Assembly (NCBI GenBank): GCA_037501455.1
Contig: CM074864.1
Location: 20,020,001-20,084,000 of the forward strand
From: Lantana camara
Lineage: Eukaryota > Streptophyta > Magnoliopsida > Lamiales > Verbenaceae
Direction of reading: 5' to 3'
DNA: 64,000 nt
How positions within the stretch are numbered: the first letter of the stretch is position 1; the number at the start of each line of letters is the position of its first letter. The position numbers were made by a program, and so were the translations under genes. Under the pieces are notes generated by a model. That model ran no database searches, was not told the DNA's origin, and saw only the letters and a program-made list of their open reading frames with translations. Below are positions 45,362 to 56,648 of this stretch, one piece after another.

Positions 45362-45856
45362 ATGAAAGCTGCACAAGATAGACAGAAAAGTTATGCCGAT
45401 ATTTGTCGAAGGGATCTTAAATTTGAAGTGGGAGACCGGGTTTTCTTAAAGGTATCTCCATGGAAAGGGTTTTCTCGGATTGGAAAGGGAGGAAAGTTAA
45501 ATCCCCGATATTTGGGTCCGTTTGAAATTCTTGAGAGAATTAGGGAAGTAGCTTACAGATTGGATCTATCGCCTAATCTTATTGGAATTCATAATGTTTT
45601 TCACATATCTCAGCTAAGAAAGTACTACCCGGATGAAACTGAAATTCTCCCCGTTCAAGAAGTTGAGTTAGAACCGAATTTGTCATTTGTTCAACAGCCA
45701 GTTAGAATCTTGGACAGAAAATATCAAGAATTGAGAAACCGGAGTATTCCTATGGTTAAAGTGTTGTGGCGAAGTGAGAAAACCGAAGAGATAACTTGGG
45801 AGGCGGAAGATGAAATGAAAAGGTTCTACCCGGAGTTATTTATTTCCGATCAGTGA
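45362..45856 (+). pseudogene. Gypsy-II integrase C-terminus and chromodomain
   Basis: 164 codons open. Contains the GPFEILERI and [15 protein letters not shown] blocks of the integrase tail and then a chromodomain-like VKVLWRSEKTEEITWEAEDE. A chromodomain after integrase defines chromoviruses and is thought to guide insertion to chromatin (family knowledge). Stop at 45854-45856. Confidence 0.88.
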
Positions 45857-45877
45857 ATCTGGGGACCAGATTCTTCT

Positions 45878-45890
45878 AAGGGGGGAGAGT
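45878..45890 (+). other. Gypsy-II polypurine tract
   Basis: AAGGGGGGAGAGT directly before the 3' LTR. Confidence 0.88.
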
Positions 45891-47649
45891 TGTAACGCCC
45901 CAATTTCCGGAAGTTCGGGTAAGCACGCCATGAGCGGGTCTTCGGGAGTTGGGAGGTTTAATTTAGTTATTTCATTTATTTATTTATAACTTTCATAGTA
46001 TTATATATGCATTACATCTCCATGTACGTATATGAATTGTCATTAATATGAATTATACGAACTAATTGATATATGTGACTTAATTGCACTATATGTCCTT
46101 AATTGATCCTTGGTGTAAATTTGTATACTTAATTGCATAACATGAGATGGATATAAGTGATCTTTTGTGTAGAGATGAAACTTGATTGCAGGAATTTAAA
46201 TAGCTTAGGGACTTATGTGCAAAATGTAATGAATCACACATATTCATGCTAGACTTTGTTATATTATGTATTGCTTCTGATTCATTCCATTACATTCCAA
46301 GATATACAAGAAATCTCACACATTACACACACCATATATCGATCAAAACACCAAGGGGAAGACAGGAAGATTTCATCTCAAATTCAAGCTAGTTTTTGAA
46401 GGGATTTTGGAGCTAGGATTATCATCATCATCATAGCCACTTTTCATCTCATATTTCTTTCATTTCAAGGTATAATATGGAAAATTATGAATCTCTTGAT
46501 TTGTGTATGAGTAGGGTTTATGGATTTAATGATGAATTCTTGCATGTTTGGACCTAGAAGCATGTCTATGACCAAAAAGATTGAAAGCTTGCATGGAAAC
46601 ATTGAATTAATTAGAAGTTGGAAGCATGAATAATTATGAGGTTTTCATGATTGATTTTTGATGCTTTGATGCATATTTCTTGGTTTATTTGATGGATAAG
46701 TGAAGTATAATGTGTTTTGGGTGTGTTGGATCAATTCTTATGGAATGAATTTGCTTTGATTGTTGGTTTTGTGGTGTTATGGTTCGGACTCCCATGTTTT
46801 TCCCTGTTTTTCAGCTGCTGCGTAGCAGGTCGCGCCCGCGACCGATAACAAAACAAATTTGGTCACGCCCACAACCCACTCACCGCTTTGGCGGAACTTC
46901 AGGTCGAGCCCACGACCTGAATTAGGTGTTTTTCAGTAGCGGCCCTGACCCGATTTTGGCCAAGTTTCAAGATTTGAAAAATTGGATTAAAAATACCTGA
47001 AAAAAATAGGTCACGCCCGCGACCCCTGCATTTTCTGCATAAAAATGTGAATTTCAAACTTAATTTGCATGGATTTCTTTGTTCGTTTCCGGCATGAACA
47101 CTTCATTGATATACCATATAAAGCATGATATTGTGTATATCAATTGTATTATGAGATTTCAAGTTTAAGTTTCATAGGGGAGGTTTGTGTAATATTTCCA
47201 TACTTTGATTTATACCTTGAATACTTGATCCTTGCTACTTTGTTTGATAAATTGAATACGTTTATGATATTTATTGATTGCAATTACCTGATTGACACTA
47301 TTGGAACATGCCGTTCGTCTTAAATGGTTCATTCGAGTCGAGTTTCACGTACACTTGTCCTTGCTACACAGATCACATACCGGGTGACGAGGAGCACGCT
47401 CTCTAGGGTGTATCCTTATTTCTTTTGGTCGGTAAAGGTGAGGTTACTTCTAAACGAAAAGAACCCTACAACCCTATGTGAATTTTGGACCAAAATGTAT
47501 CTATATATATAGTTATAGTTTCCAAAACTTTATTGATCTTCAATTGAATTATCAAATTGTACCGACTGATTGATTGACCGATTAATCAACTGAATTGATT
47601 GTTTGGCGAGTATATTGTTCACTGTGGGCCCGAGGGTAGTGTATTGAGT
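45891..47649 (+). mobile_element. Gypsy-II 3' LTR (LTR E), cut by Gypsy-III
   Basis: Starts TGTAACGCCCCAATTTCCGG. It includes a dyad array, the donor-like AAAG/GTGAGG at 47437-47438, GGCGAGT at 47605-47611 and the start of stem I, where Gypsy-III interrupts it at 47650. The remainder must lie right of the window. The region 47141-47649 parallels 34274-34790. Confidence 0.9.
46828..47024. repeat. Dyad array in LTR E
   Basis: Four copies at 46828-46843, 46861-46876, 46902-46917 and 47009-47024, consensus GGTCRCGCCCGCGACC: two 7-bp complementary arms around central CC. Different arm sequence from the other LTRs but the same CG-NN-CG layout. Confidence 0.88.
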
Positions 47650-50189
47650 TGTAACACCCCTATATTTATTTTCATAAATACTTCTAATATTATAAATAAA
47701 TTTACTATATAATAATAAATAATATTTTAAAAGGGTTATAATATCAAAACTAGGGACTAATATCTTTATGGTATTAAGATTTGATGGGCTCAAAACCATC
47801 AACCTTCTAATCTATGAGTAAAAACAACTGTTTAGTTGTTAGTTTTCTCAAAACCATTGTCTTGAAACCACGGTTTAGTTGATATTTTTCTCAAAACCAT
47901 TAATTGAAAACCATGGATTGTTGTTCGGTTTTCTCTAAACAATGGGCTAGCGATTGCATCTGATTGGTTGAAAATGTCCATAAATAGGTTGGGAATTCAA
48001 GAAATCTTCTTCATCTCCAAAACTTGTGTAAACATGGCTTCTAAGGTTTCTATACTTACACATATAGTTATACGTATATATTAGGTTTCTTAGACCCCTT
48101 TTTCAACCAAGCCAATCTTGCTCATTCCTTAGCCAAATCCTATAAACTCATATACCATCTTCATCATTTCAACGAGATGATCGCGATAGAGTAGACGATT
48201 TCTAGTTTCAGCGAATTGAGAGTGAACTTTGAAGGCCCGTATAGCTGCTGCGCACTCTGATACTCTTCCCGGCTAATTTTATGGCAAATTTCGACTGAGC
48301 TTTAGACGGTTGGGACGGTCTTGGAGAAGCAAGGATAGTAGTGTCTCTGTGTTGGTCAGAAAACAACTCCGACGAAGCTGCGAAGACGGCCAACGAACGG
48401 CGGCTCAAGGTGGAGGTGGTTCTTGGTGAAATTTTAGATCAAAAACTTTAGCAACTAAGGTATGTTTCAACCTAGATAACATGTTTCTGCAATTAGTTCT
48501 AAGCAGTATGGAATAAATTAGATTTAATATTTAGATTTAAGCAACTCTGGGATTTTAGAATTTTGGTAGATAGGTTTTTAGGAATTAAAATCCATTGGCC
48601 GATAGTCTTGTGAAATTAATTGAAAATTAGTAATGGGCTTATCGAGATGAACTTATTGGTATGTTATTTTAAAATTTTTTGTGAAATCCGGTGGGCAACC
48701 GGTGATTTTTAGACGGCAGCCCGACAATCTTGAAACTCAAAAAATTTGTCTCGACCTTCCAACCCTAGATTTGTCAATATTGGATTCATCCAATGTCTAA
48801 ATAATTAAAAATGGATTAAATAGTAATTTTCTTTAAATATAAATTTAGTCTCCATGAATTTATATAAAAATTATATAATTGAGCATTGATATTTAAGCGT
48901 CTGTTATATAAACTAAAATTACTAAATAGCATTTTCCTTCTGAGCATGTTATTGGTATACTTGATATTATAATAGTTGGAAATTATATTTATCACAATTG
49001 AGATTACTTATACAACTATAAACGGTGATATTATTAATGGTTGATAAACCATCATTTTCACGCTACTTAAGAATTAAGGATCGAGATTTTCTTATTATAG
49101 GTATTAATTTGATATAATATCTAATAGTTGATTTGTGTTAATTAAGAAATATATATACATATATCCAAACGTACATTATATATAATGAATTTATTTGTAA
49201 TTTTAACTTGGTTGGCAAATAATAAATAATTATGAGCAACAATTAGTAGTGTGTAAATGATAAGTAATCTAGGTTATATTTAAACTTATAGGTGACGTGC
49301 AAGGATTCAAATAATTCTTGAGCATCGATCGAGCAAGTAAGAATTTCAGGTGAGGTTTCTTGAACCTTCTCATTTGTGAGCTTTACCATACCCTTTTTGT
49401 TGGAGAACAAATTCTGCTTCATCTTCTATATAATTTCTCATAATTAAATTGATCATGAACCCTTATTGCTTGATTGAGCTATCCTTGCTTATTGTTGTTT
49501 ACCAACCTTCAAACTTGAATTACCATTTGATTGATTAGATATTCTTGATTGTTCTGTTACCCATCTGAAGGAGAACTATTGTACTGTACTGGCGGCTATA
49601 GGAGATCCTATAGTTCGTATTGTTCCCTGGGGGTTCCCTTGGAATGACTAGGCGGGGGCTCCCGCTAGTCACATTGATTGAGTGTCCACGTTTGGCCAAT
49701 CCGGAAAGAGGCGATAAAAGGGTGGACCCGATCTTGATATGAAATATTATGTCTTCTTAAACCTCACTCATTACTGAACCTTGAAATTAATTACCACCTG
49801 GTTTTCATATCTTGAATTACTTCAACTTCTATTGTTATTTAATTTCATGCTCACCTCACTGGGTCATTTTGACTCACCCCTCTATTTTATTTTTTTTTAC
49901 TCTCCAGATATTACAGGTAAATAAATTTTGAAGAAGTAATCATTTTGGGGAAGGAATCGGTATCGACTAAGAAGAAATTATAATCCTATTGCACTATAAT
50001 TACGTTTCGGCTATGTTTTGATTAAGTCCGTATTTAAGTAGAGATATTATATTCTAGTGGATCACTTATGTAATGTTTTAAACTTGGTTATTTATGTAAA
50101 TTATCTTTTGTTTCTTCGTCTCTGATACTTGCTCGACTCAAGTAACAAACCGGGTTCCGAATCAGCGCATTCGGGGTCGGGGCGTTACA
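47650..50189 (+). mobile_element. Gypsy-III 5' LTR
   Basis: 2540 bp, TGTAACACCCCT to GGCGTTACA, followed by a PBS. Outside the ends it does not align with the Tekay-type LTRs. It has donor-like TTTCAG/GTGAGG at 49349-49350, a hairpin cluster at 49596-49727, hairpin GGGTC/GACTC at 49861-49865/49871-49875, and a pyrimidine tract with TCTCCAG ending at 49907. Confidence 0.9.
49596..49727 (+). other. Hairpin cluster in Gypsy-III LTR
   Basis: CTATAGGA/TCCTATAG is at 49596-49603/49606-49613. TGACTAG(g)CGGG/CCCGCTAGTCA is at 49645-49656/49661-49671. GTCCAC/GTGGAC is at 49684-49689/49722-49727. The cluster lies between donor-like and acceptor-like sites, as in the Tekay-type LTRs. Confidence 0.68.
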
Positions 50190-50192
50190 GGG

Positions 50193-50205
50193 TGGTATCA
50201 GAGCA
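50193..50205 (+). other. Gypsy-III primer-binding site
   Basis: TGGTATCAGAGCA, three bases after the LTR end; initiator-Met tRNA type. Confidence 0.9.
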
Positions 50206-50313
50206 TAGGTCGAACGCCTAAGCTACGCTAGGACGGGGTCCTAGGGATATAGAGAATTGACTTAGCTTATACTAGTATTAACTTTAAGTTTTTTTTTTTT
50301 GGTTTTTGATAGG

Positions 50314-50928
50314 ATGTCAAGGGACAAGGGTAAAGCAACTATAGTTATATCTAACTCGGACTCAGAAGAAGACATAGGAACCTTGCAGGGGATAATACAC
50401 AATCTTGAGATAGAGATTCAGGATTTAAACAATGAACTTGTTGCAAAAGATAAAGGAATTTGCGATCTGAGAGTTTTAGTGCGAAATTATGAGATCACTA
50501 TTAACGCTAGTAACCAGAACGAGCAGTGGGAACATCAGGAACGCACTCGGCGTTGGGGTAGGCTCACTGAGATGTAGCAACATATAGATAGGAGAAGGGA
50601 TTACATAACCCGTCAGTCACAGGACTTTGTAGCCCGCTCAGAGGAGTTCACCCAAATGATAAAAGATTTTAACACGATCATCACTTCAGATATGGGTTAT
50701 CTTAGGGCCAGTTATCCTTACTGTGAGACAGGAATCTACCAGGGGTGGGGTGATGCTGCAGGACCTTCTAGTGTACCAGGGCCAGTTGGAGGGAACGTTA
50801 CAGAACCTATAGGACCGAACCCACTTTATGATCAGGGAGTTAATATGGGTAATGTTGGGGATGGTAACAATGGCGATGATGAAGGTGGAGAAGAATCCTC
50901 AGAAGACGTAGATGCATATATCGACTAA
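50314..50928 (+). pseudogene. Extra ORF upstream of gag in Gypsy-III
   Basis: 204 codons from ATG 50314, with one stop (TAG 50575-50577) inside. I do not recognise a domain. The N-terminus is basic then acidic (SNSDSEEDI). Residues about 20-55 have a heptad-like pattern (IIHNLEIEIQDLNNELVAKD) suggesting a coiled coil. The C-terminus is Gly, Asn and acid rich (DDEGGEESSEDVDAYID). The bases before the ATG are a 13-T run and TTTTTGATAG, which resembles a 3' splice site. Extra ORFs are known in some plant gypsy elements, but I cannot assign this one. Confidence 0.65.
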
Positions 50929-51282
50929 AGGAGGCAGATTAGTATGCTCGTATATATATAAGTATAAACTAATTTTGCGGTGTATCTGGTTGATTTTTGT
51001 ACAACTACTAAAAGTATAAACTAACGAGATAGCCCCAAATAGTATAGCTTACTAACGGTTGATTTTTGTACAACCAAGGTACTTAATATTATGTAGGGTC
51101 TGACTCATTTTCCAATAGATAGCCCCTAAGTATTAACTTTTGTACTTAATCAAAGTTGCTATATATTATATTATAGGATTTTGTAAGAAATATCTTTTTG
51201 TGATATAGTTAATATTATCTTACGTATCTCAGTCTAACTCGAACTGACTTGATAATCATTGTGATTATCAACTGCTTAGAAA
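50929..51282 (+). other. Spacer between extra ORF and gag
   Basis: About 350 bp, AT-rich, no frame. It contains a direct repeat of GGTTGATTTTTGTACAAC (50988-51005 and 51057-51074, 69 bp apart), each copy with GTTG/CAAC inverted ends, and repeated AGTATAAACTA. Confidence 0.75.
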
Positions 51283-52389
51283 ATGGCTTCACAACAAGCT
51301 TCCCGAACTCACTCACGTGGACATACTGCTCGAAGGGGTAGACCTCCAATCAATCGATCGGGACCTGCGAGAGGAAGAGGACAAGGAATACCTACTGGCA
51401 ATGGATCGGATGACCAACAAAGTGTCCAAAATCCCCCACAAGGACCTCAAATACCTGCAATGGGCGAGAAGATGATGCAACAATTCGCACAATTTATCCA
51501 AAATCAGGCATAACAAGACGGTGCTCGGGCTGAAGGAAATGTAGAACAAGAAGAGAAAACTCTCGAACGATTCCTCAAATTTCATCCGCCAAAATTTGCT
51601 GGATCACCAGATGATCGAGTTGCTGAAGAATGGTTTAGTGAAATGGAAAATAATTTTCGAGTACTAACTTACTCGGATCAACAAAAGATCAGACATGCCA
51701 CTTTCTTGATGGAAGGTGCAGCTCGACACTTGTGGCGACTTACAGCTGCCCAATGGGAACAAGAAGGAACTGCTTGGACTTGGGAAAACTTTTCACGTGT
51801 TTTCCACAATAAGTATGTTCCCCAAGTAGTAAAGAATTCTCGGGAAAGAGAATTTATGGCCTTGATTCAGGGGATGTCTACAATAGCTGAGTATGAGGCT
51901 CAATTTAATCGTTTGCTTCAATATGCACCTCATATTCAGGCGGACGAGACCCGAATGACTAGAAAATTTGTCGATGGTCTCAGGGCAGAAATTCGAAGAG
52001 CTCTTGTGGCTTGCGACATCTTCAGGTACAATCAAGTAGTCAATAAAGCTCTGCAAGTGGAATCTGAGTTGCAAGAATTACGTCGGATTGAGGATCGAGT
52101 GAAGAAAGGAAAATTTATCAAGCATGAGAATCCAGCTCGAAAAATACAAAAAATTCAGCATGGATACACCCCTCGTTACCTTGGAGGAGCTAAAAGAGTG
52201 GTCATCACTCCTTAGAAAACCCCAACTGAAAAGTGTAGATACTGCGGAGGGCCAAATCATAAAGAAGAGGAATGTTGGAAGAAAAATAAGAAATGCTATA
52301 GATGTGGGAATGGCGAACACTTCATCAAGGACTGCCCAGAGCAAGGCAACCTAGTTGGTGCAACTGCAAAAGAAAAAGGAAAGCAACAA
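51283..52389 (+). pseudogene. Gypsy-III gag, broken
   Basis: Starts at ATG 51283 with an Arg/Gly-rich head. A TAA at 51511-51513 is followed by the retrotransposon gag domain (FLKFHPPKFAGSPDD, AARHLWRLTAAQW, FNRLLQYAPHI). A TAG at 52213-52215 precedes two CX2CX4HX4C zinc knuckles, CRYCGGPNHKEEEC and CYRCGNGEHFIKDC (about 52232-52337). Frame is otherwise continuous with protease. Two knuckles also occur in Gypsy-IV, but the sequences differ. Confidence 0.9.
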
Positions 52390-52950
52390 ATGAAACCAGC
52401 AGGAGGAAAGCCAAAAGTACCAGCTAGAGCATACGCGATCACAGGAGAGGAGGCTCCTGAGCCTAACGAGGTGGTTGAAGGTAAACTGTCAATTGTTGGC
52501 ACTGAGGGTAAAGTTTTATTTGATTGTGGAGCTACTCATTCTTTTATAGCACCAACTTTTGCTAATGCCTTAACAATCAATAGTGAAGTTGTTCCTTACC
52601 TAATTGAGGTACGAATGCCTGTAGGCTCTAGTTTGGTAACTGATAAATTATACTCTAAGTGTCCGATAACAATTGAAGGAAAAGAGTATAACGCTGATCT
52701 TATTAAACTTGCAATTCAAGGTTATGATGTTATTCTACGGATGGATTGGTTATGTCGATATCAAGCTCGAGTCGACTATTTTAATAAGAAGATCTTATTA
52801 GGAGACTCGACCCTGATACTAAGTTCTAGAATGGATACGCGTACGATTATCCCAATGATATCATTCGTGGAAGCTAAAAGAATGATTAGGGACGAGAATC
52901 AAGCATTCCTTGCTTATTTGATTAATAAGCCTCAAGATCAGCAAAGATTA
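52390..52950 (+). pseudogene. Gypsy-III protease
   Basis: Open through the aspartic protease region. The active site reads FDCGATHSF (Asp codon 52521-52523), with Cys in place of the usual Ser or Thr, and GYDVILRMDWL (for ILGMDWL) follows near 52723. Retroviral-type protease cleaves the Gag-Pol polyprotein. The DCG substitution may be decay. Confidence 0.85.
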
Positions 52951-53738
52951 GTGGAAGTAGAAGTAGTAAAGGAGTACCCTGAAGTGTTTCCTGAAGATTT
53001 AGATTCCCTACCTCCACAAAGGGAAGTGGAATTTGTCATTGAAACAATTCCCGGCGCTGCCCCATACTCAAAGACGCCATATAGAATGGCACCAGCAGAA
53101 TTGGCAGAGTTAAAGAAGCAACTAAGCGAGTTGCTTGATAAAGGATTTATTTGACCCAGCACTTCCCCATGGGGAGCCCCTGTGCTTTTCGTGAAAAAGA
53201 AAGATGGAACCCTAAGGATGTGCATCGACTATCGAGAGCTCAATCGGCTTACTATCAAGAACAAGTATCCATTGCCTCATATCGAAGAACTTTTTGATGT
53301 CTTTCAGGGATCTTCTGTATACTCGAAGCTCGATTGAGGCAAGGATATTATCAGCTGAAGATTCGAGAGGAAGATATACCGAAAACAGCTTTCAATTCAA
53401 GATACGGACACTACGAGTTTGTAGTGATGCCGTTCGGATTGACCAATTCTCCAGCTGCATTCATGGATCTTATGCATCGAGTTTTTAAACCTTTCTTGGA
53501 TAAGTTCATGGTAATATTCATCGATGATATTCTTGTCTTTTCCAAATCCGAAGAAGAACATAAGACCCACTTGCGGCTAGTTTTGCGAACTTTGAAGGAA
53601 AATAAACTATATGCCAAATTTAGTAAATGTGAATTTTGGCTGAGCTACGTGGCGTTCTTGGGACACATTATCTCTGAAAAAGGGATAGAAGTGGATCCCG
53701 CAAAGGTTGAAACCGTCACAAATTGGAAACCACCGTAA
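52951..53738 (+). pseudogene. Gypsy-III reverse transcriptase, frameshifted
   Basis: Starts with VVKEYPEVFPEDLDSLPP, then [13 protein letters not shown] at 53152-53154, within the GFI-PS block, precedes [19 protein letters not shown]. One base is missing near 53335 in the [10 protein letters not shown] block, giving a frameshift. The palm motif FIDD has Asp codons at 53523-53528. A stop at 53736-53738 ends the frame. Confidence 0.92.
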
Positions 53739-54067
53739 AATGTGTCTGAGATACGAAGTTTCTTAGGATTAGCTGGGTACTACCGAAAATTTGTACCCGG
53801 ATTTTCAAAACTAGCAGAGCCATTAACCCGACTAACTCGGAAAGATCAATCGTTTGTATGGGATGACAAGTGTGAAAAGAGTTTTCAAGAACTCAAAAGG
53901 AGGTTAACCACTGCACCCGTTCTTGCTCTGCCGGATGGCCTTGACGGATTCGTCGTATATACCGATGCTTCAAAAGAAGGACTGGGATGCGTACTCATGC
54001 AGAAAGGGAAAGTTATAGCCTATGCCTCTAGGAAGCTTAAACCTTACGAGCAAAATTATCCCACGCA
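53739..54067 (+). pseudogene. Gypsy-III RT end and RNase H start, truncated
   Basis: [20 protein letters not shown], then the RNase H Asp in [10 protein letters not shown] (about 53960-53989) and [17 protein letters not shown]. Gypsy-IV begins at 54068 within the conserved THD triplet. RNase H remainder and integrase are outside the window. Confidence 0.92.
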
Positions 54068-54680
54068 TGTAGCACCCGGAACGCCAGGCACCACATCCCC
54101 CGCACTATAGCTCCAATCCACATATGGAATGGGCAATCCATACATGAATCAAAGCGATAGCGAACGGGAGACAATAAAATGACTCAAGGCTAGGCGGGTA
54201 CCCTCAATTTAAAACCGACTAACAATCAAATCAGAGTATAAAAACCGCGGAAGCAATACCATTCATTAAATACGTATAAGTACCATATTTATTTATTTAC
54301 GTATAGATACCAACATTTACACAATCAATACAATATCATCCTTCGACAAGATAGATAACAGGGCTCGATACAAAATATCCCAAGCTAACTATACATGAAC
54401 AAAATGTGGAATGAAGTGTGCTAGACCCAAATTTAAAGACCTCATGACTCTAAATTCCCGCCTAGTACGCCCTGCAAAACACTGAAAAGTTGAGGTGTCA
54501 GTCCAACTCGGACTGAGCGAGGGGTATAAATAAATATAAGCGCACATACATGCAAGTTATAACCTCGGGTAATAATTTTGGAAAACAATACGATATAATA
54601 AGTTAAAAGAGATACGATCGCCCGAGATTACAACTATTCCAATTTCAATTCAATCAATTCAATACAATCAATAGTGGCCC

Positions 54681-55027
54681 GGCGAGTGGGGCAATTCTCC
54701 AACCTTACACCGACTGTGTACAATCAATCAATCAATTATTAGGTGATTAGGTGATCAAGCAATTCATTAATGTGCACAATTAGCAATTTCAATGACGCCT
54801 TCTTCCTCCGGGTGATGGTGGGATTGCAAGGCCCCACCATCCAATCAATCTGGGCAGAGGGTACATGAATCCCTAAGCCCGGAACTCCTTTCCCGCCCTA
54901 ATCTCCTAGGGGGTTCAGGGGTCATCCCAATTTGGTGAGGATAGCTCCCGAGTTACCCGTCAGCCCATGCTTTCCCGGTTAGCTCGAGTCACTACCCTCG
55001 GGCCCACAGTGCAATACAATACTCGCC
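54681..55027 (-). other. Structured block of LTR F
   Basis: In plus coordinates, the closing helix GGCGAGT/ACTCGCC is at 54681-54687/55021-55027. Stem IV GATGGTGGG/CCCACCATC is at 54814-54822/54833-54841. Stem III GGGCagAGGG/CCCTaaGCCC is at 54852-54861/54871-54880. Stem II CCCTA/TAGGG is at 54896-54900/54907-54911. Stem I is weak in this copy. Confidence 0.7.
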
Positions 55028-55470
55028 CAATCAATCAATCAATCAATCAATTCTTTTCAATATTTCGATAAACATTTGAAAACCAATCTCATTTGAAAAC
55101 TATAAGTATAAATATAGGTTTTGGCTTAAAATATCACATAGGGTTGTACGGGTCCTATGTATCTAAAATTAAACCTCACCTGAACGACCCAAAAATACCC
55201 AAGGAAACAGCTCACGGGGCCTGCTCCTCGTCACCAGGAAGCTGGTCTGTGCAAGAAAGACAATTGTCCGTGAAACACGACTCAAAATGTACCAAATAGG
55301 ACGAACGGCAAAATGCGACGAAACGACGGGAAAAATACAATGCACCTGGAAAATATTGCGTTTCAAAATGTATGCGATCATAATAAAGCAATTAGGGGTC
55401 AAAGAAGCCGTCCGATCGAGGTGCGAAAATTTTAATTTTATGAAGTGAATTTTCGCACTTTCTGGACTAT

Positions 55471-55694
55471 GGGAACGGCCGTTCCGGCTTCCCTTTGAAA
55501 ATGGGAAGGGCCGTTCCCAGGCCTGAAGAAAACGTGCCAGCGTTTTTTTAAAAAGGGAAACGTTTTAGCCGGGAACGGCCCTTCCGGCTCAAAGGCCAAA
55601 ATGGGAATGGCCGTTCCCAATCTCGCTGGCCTTGTCTCAGCATCATGGGAACGGCCGTTCCAGTTTTGAACTGGAGCTGGGAAGGGCCGTTCCC
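55471..55694. repeat. Dyad array in LTR F
   Basis: Six copies at 55471-55486, 55503-55518, 55571-55586, 55603-55618, 55647-55662 and 55679-55694, consensus GGGAACGGCCGTTCCC with one- or two-base changes. Confidence 0.93.
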
Positions 55695-56615
55695 AGAATA
55701 CGTGAGCAAGAAATGCAGAGCAGAAAACAGAGCAGCCATGGCAATCACTCCAAACAACCACAAAAATGGATTTAAATCAAGTTCAAATGTGAATATAAGA
55801 TACAATAAATATGCTAGCATGTATATTGATCAATAACAAATCATAAAAACACATATTTGCACATTAGATCATCACTAATCCATTATTTGAAACCCCCACA
55901 CTCATTCATTCTCCAAGTTCATAAAACACAAGTTATATGCATCAAATTCAAGCTTATAGTTCACTAATAATTTTCCAACACTCAATACACAATTCATTCA
56001 AGCTAACACAAAGCCCTATCAATGCCATATTTACAAGAAAATCAACCAAACTCCAAAAATACCTTAAATGCAAGAAATGGAAGTCAAGAAGAAGAGATGA
56101 TGATGATGAAGCTTGTATGATCCCAAATCCCACAAATATTAGCTTGAATGGATGAAATCTCCCTCTCTTACACAAGGGTTTGCTCTCGGTTGAACAAAGG
56201 AAGAAAGGGAGCAAGGATGATATTTTGTATGAATGAGGAAGAGATGCTACGTGATATGCTGCTCAAGAGAAGAGAAAAGATGGCCATTTTGCAATTAAAT
56301 CCCTTCATTTGTTTAGTTATGCAATTGAGTCCAAATCCCATTTTTCAATGATCAATTAGGTCCAATTCAATTAGGTCTCACATTCATAAAAATGAGCAAT
56401 TAAGGACATAAAGGAATAAATCACATTGCAATCACGTTCAATTTATCCGAAAATTGTGATATGATATGAATTTTCAATAAAATGTTAAGAATATAATTTT
56501 ATAAAATTAATGTCATGCTATGGAAATTAAAGAAATGAACAATTAAAATAAAATATATCCCTCAAACGCACACGTGTCGTTCATACCTGAATTGCCGAAA
56601 GCTGGGGCGTTACAA

Positions 56616-56630
56616 TCCTCCCTCCTTATA
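56616..56630 (-). other. Gypsy-IV polypurine tract
   Basis: Minus-strand ATAAGGAGGGAGGAT directly before the 3' LTR and 18 bases after the gag-pol stop. Confidence 0.88.
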
Positions 56631-56648
56631 AGAATCTGGTCCCCAGAT

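Larger units (their letters stand above)
34274..47649 (+). mobile_element. Gypsy-II, decayed Tekay-type element, multiply interrupted
   Basis: Partial 5' LTR (34274-35694), PBS, gag, protease, RT, RNase H, integrase, chromodomain, PPT, and partial 3' LTR (45891-47649). Solo LTRs C and D sit in the coding region; a TRIM cuts the 5' LTR and Gypsy-III cuts the 3' LTR. The protein is close to intact Gypsy-IV, but several stops are present. The two LTR parts overlap at 34274-34790 and 47145-47649 and agree closely. Confidence 0.9.
47650..54067 (+). mobile_element. Gypsy-III, second gypsy family with an extra ORF, truncated by Gypsy-IV
   Basis: 5' LTR, PBS, extra ORF, gag, protease, RT and the start of RNase H; then Gypsy-IV inserts at 54068. 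The five bases tgagt (47645-47649) are the expected left target-site copy. Pol is of Ty3/gypsy type and differs clearly from Gypsy-II and IV. Several in-frame stops and one frameshift show it is dead. Confidence 0.9.
54068..56615 (-). mobile_element. Gypsy-IV 3' LTR (LTR F)
   Basis: 2548 bp. On the minus strand it runs from TGTAACGCCCCAGC (56615) to GTGCTACA (54068). It carries the dyad array, donor-like TTCAG/GTGAGG (minus, first intron base 55179), the structured block, hairpin CAGTCC/GGACTG at 54499-54504/54510-54515, and acceptor-like TTTTCAG (minus) at 54482-54488. Confidence 0.95.
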
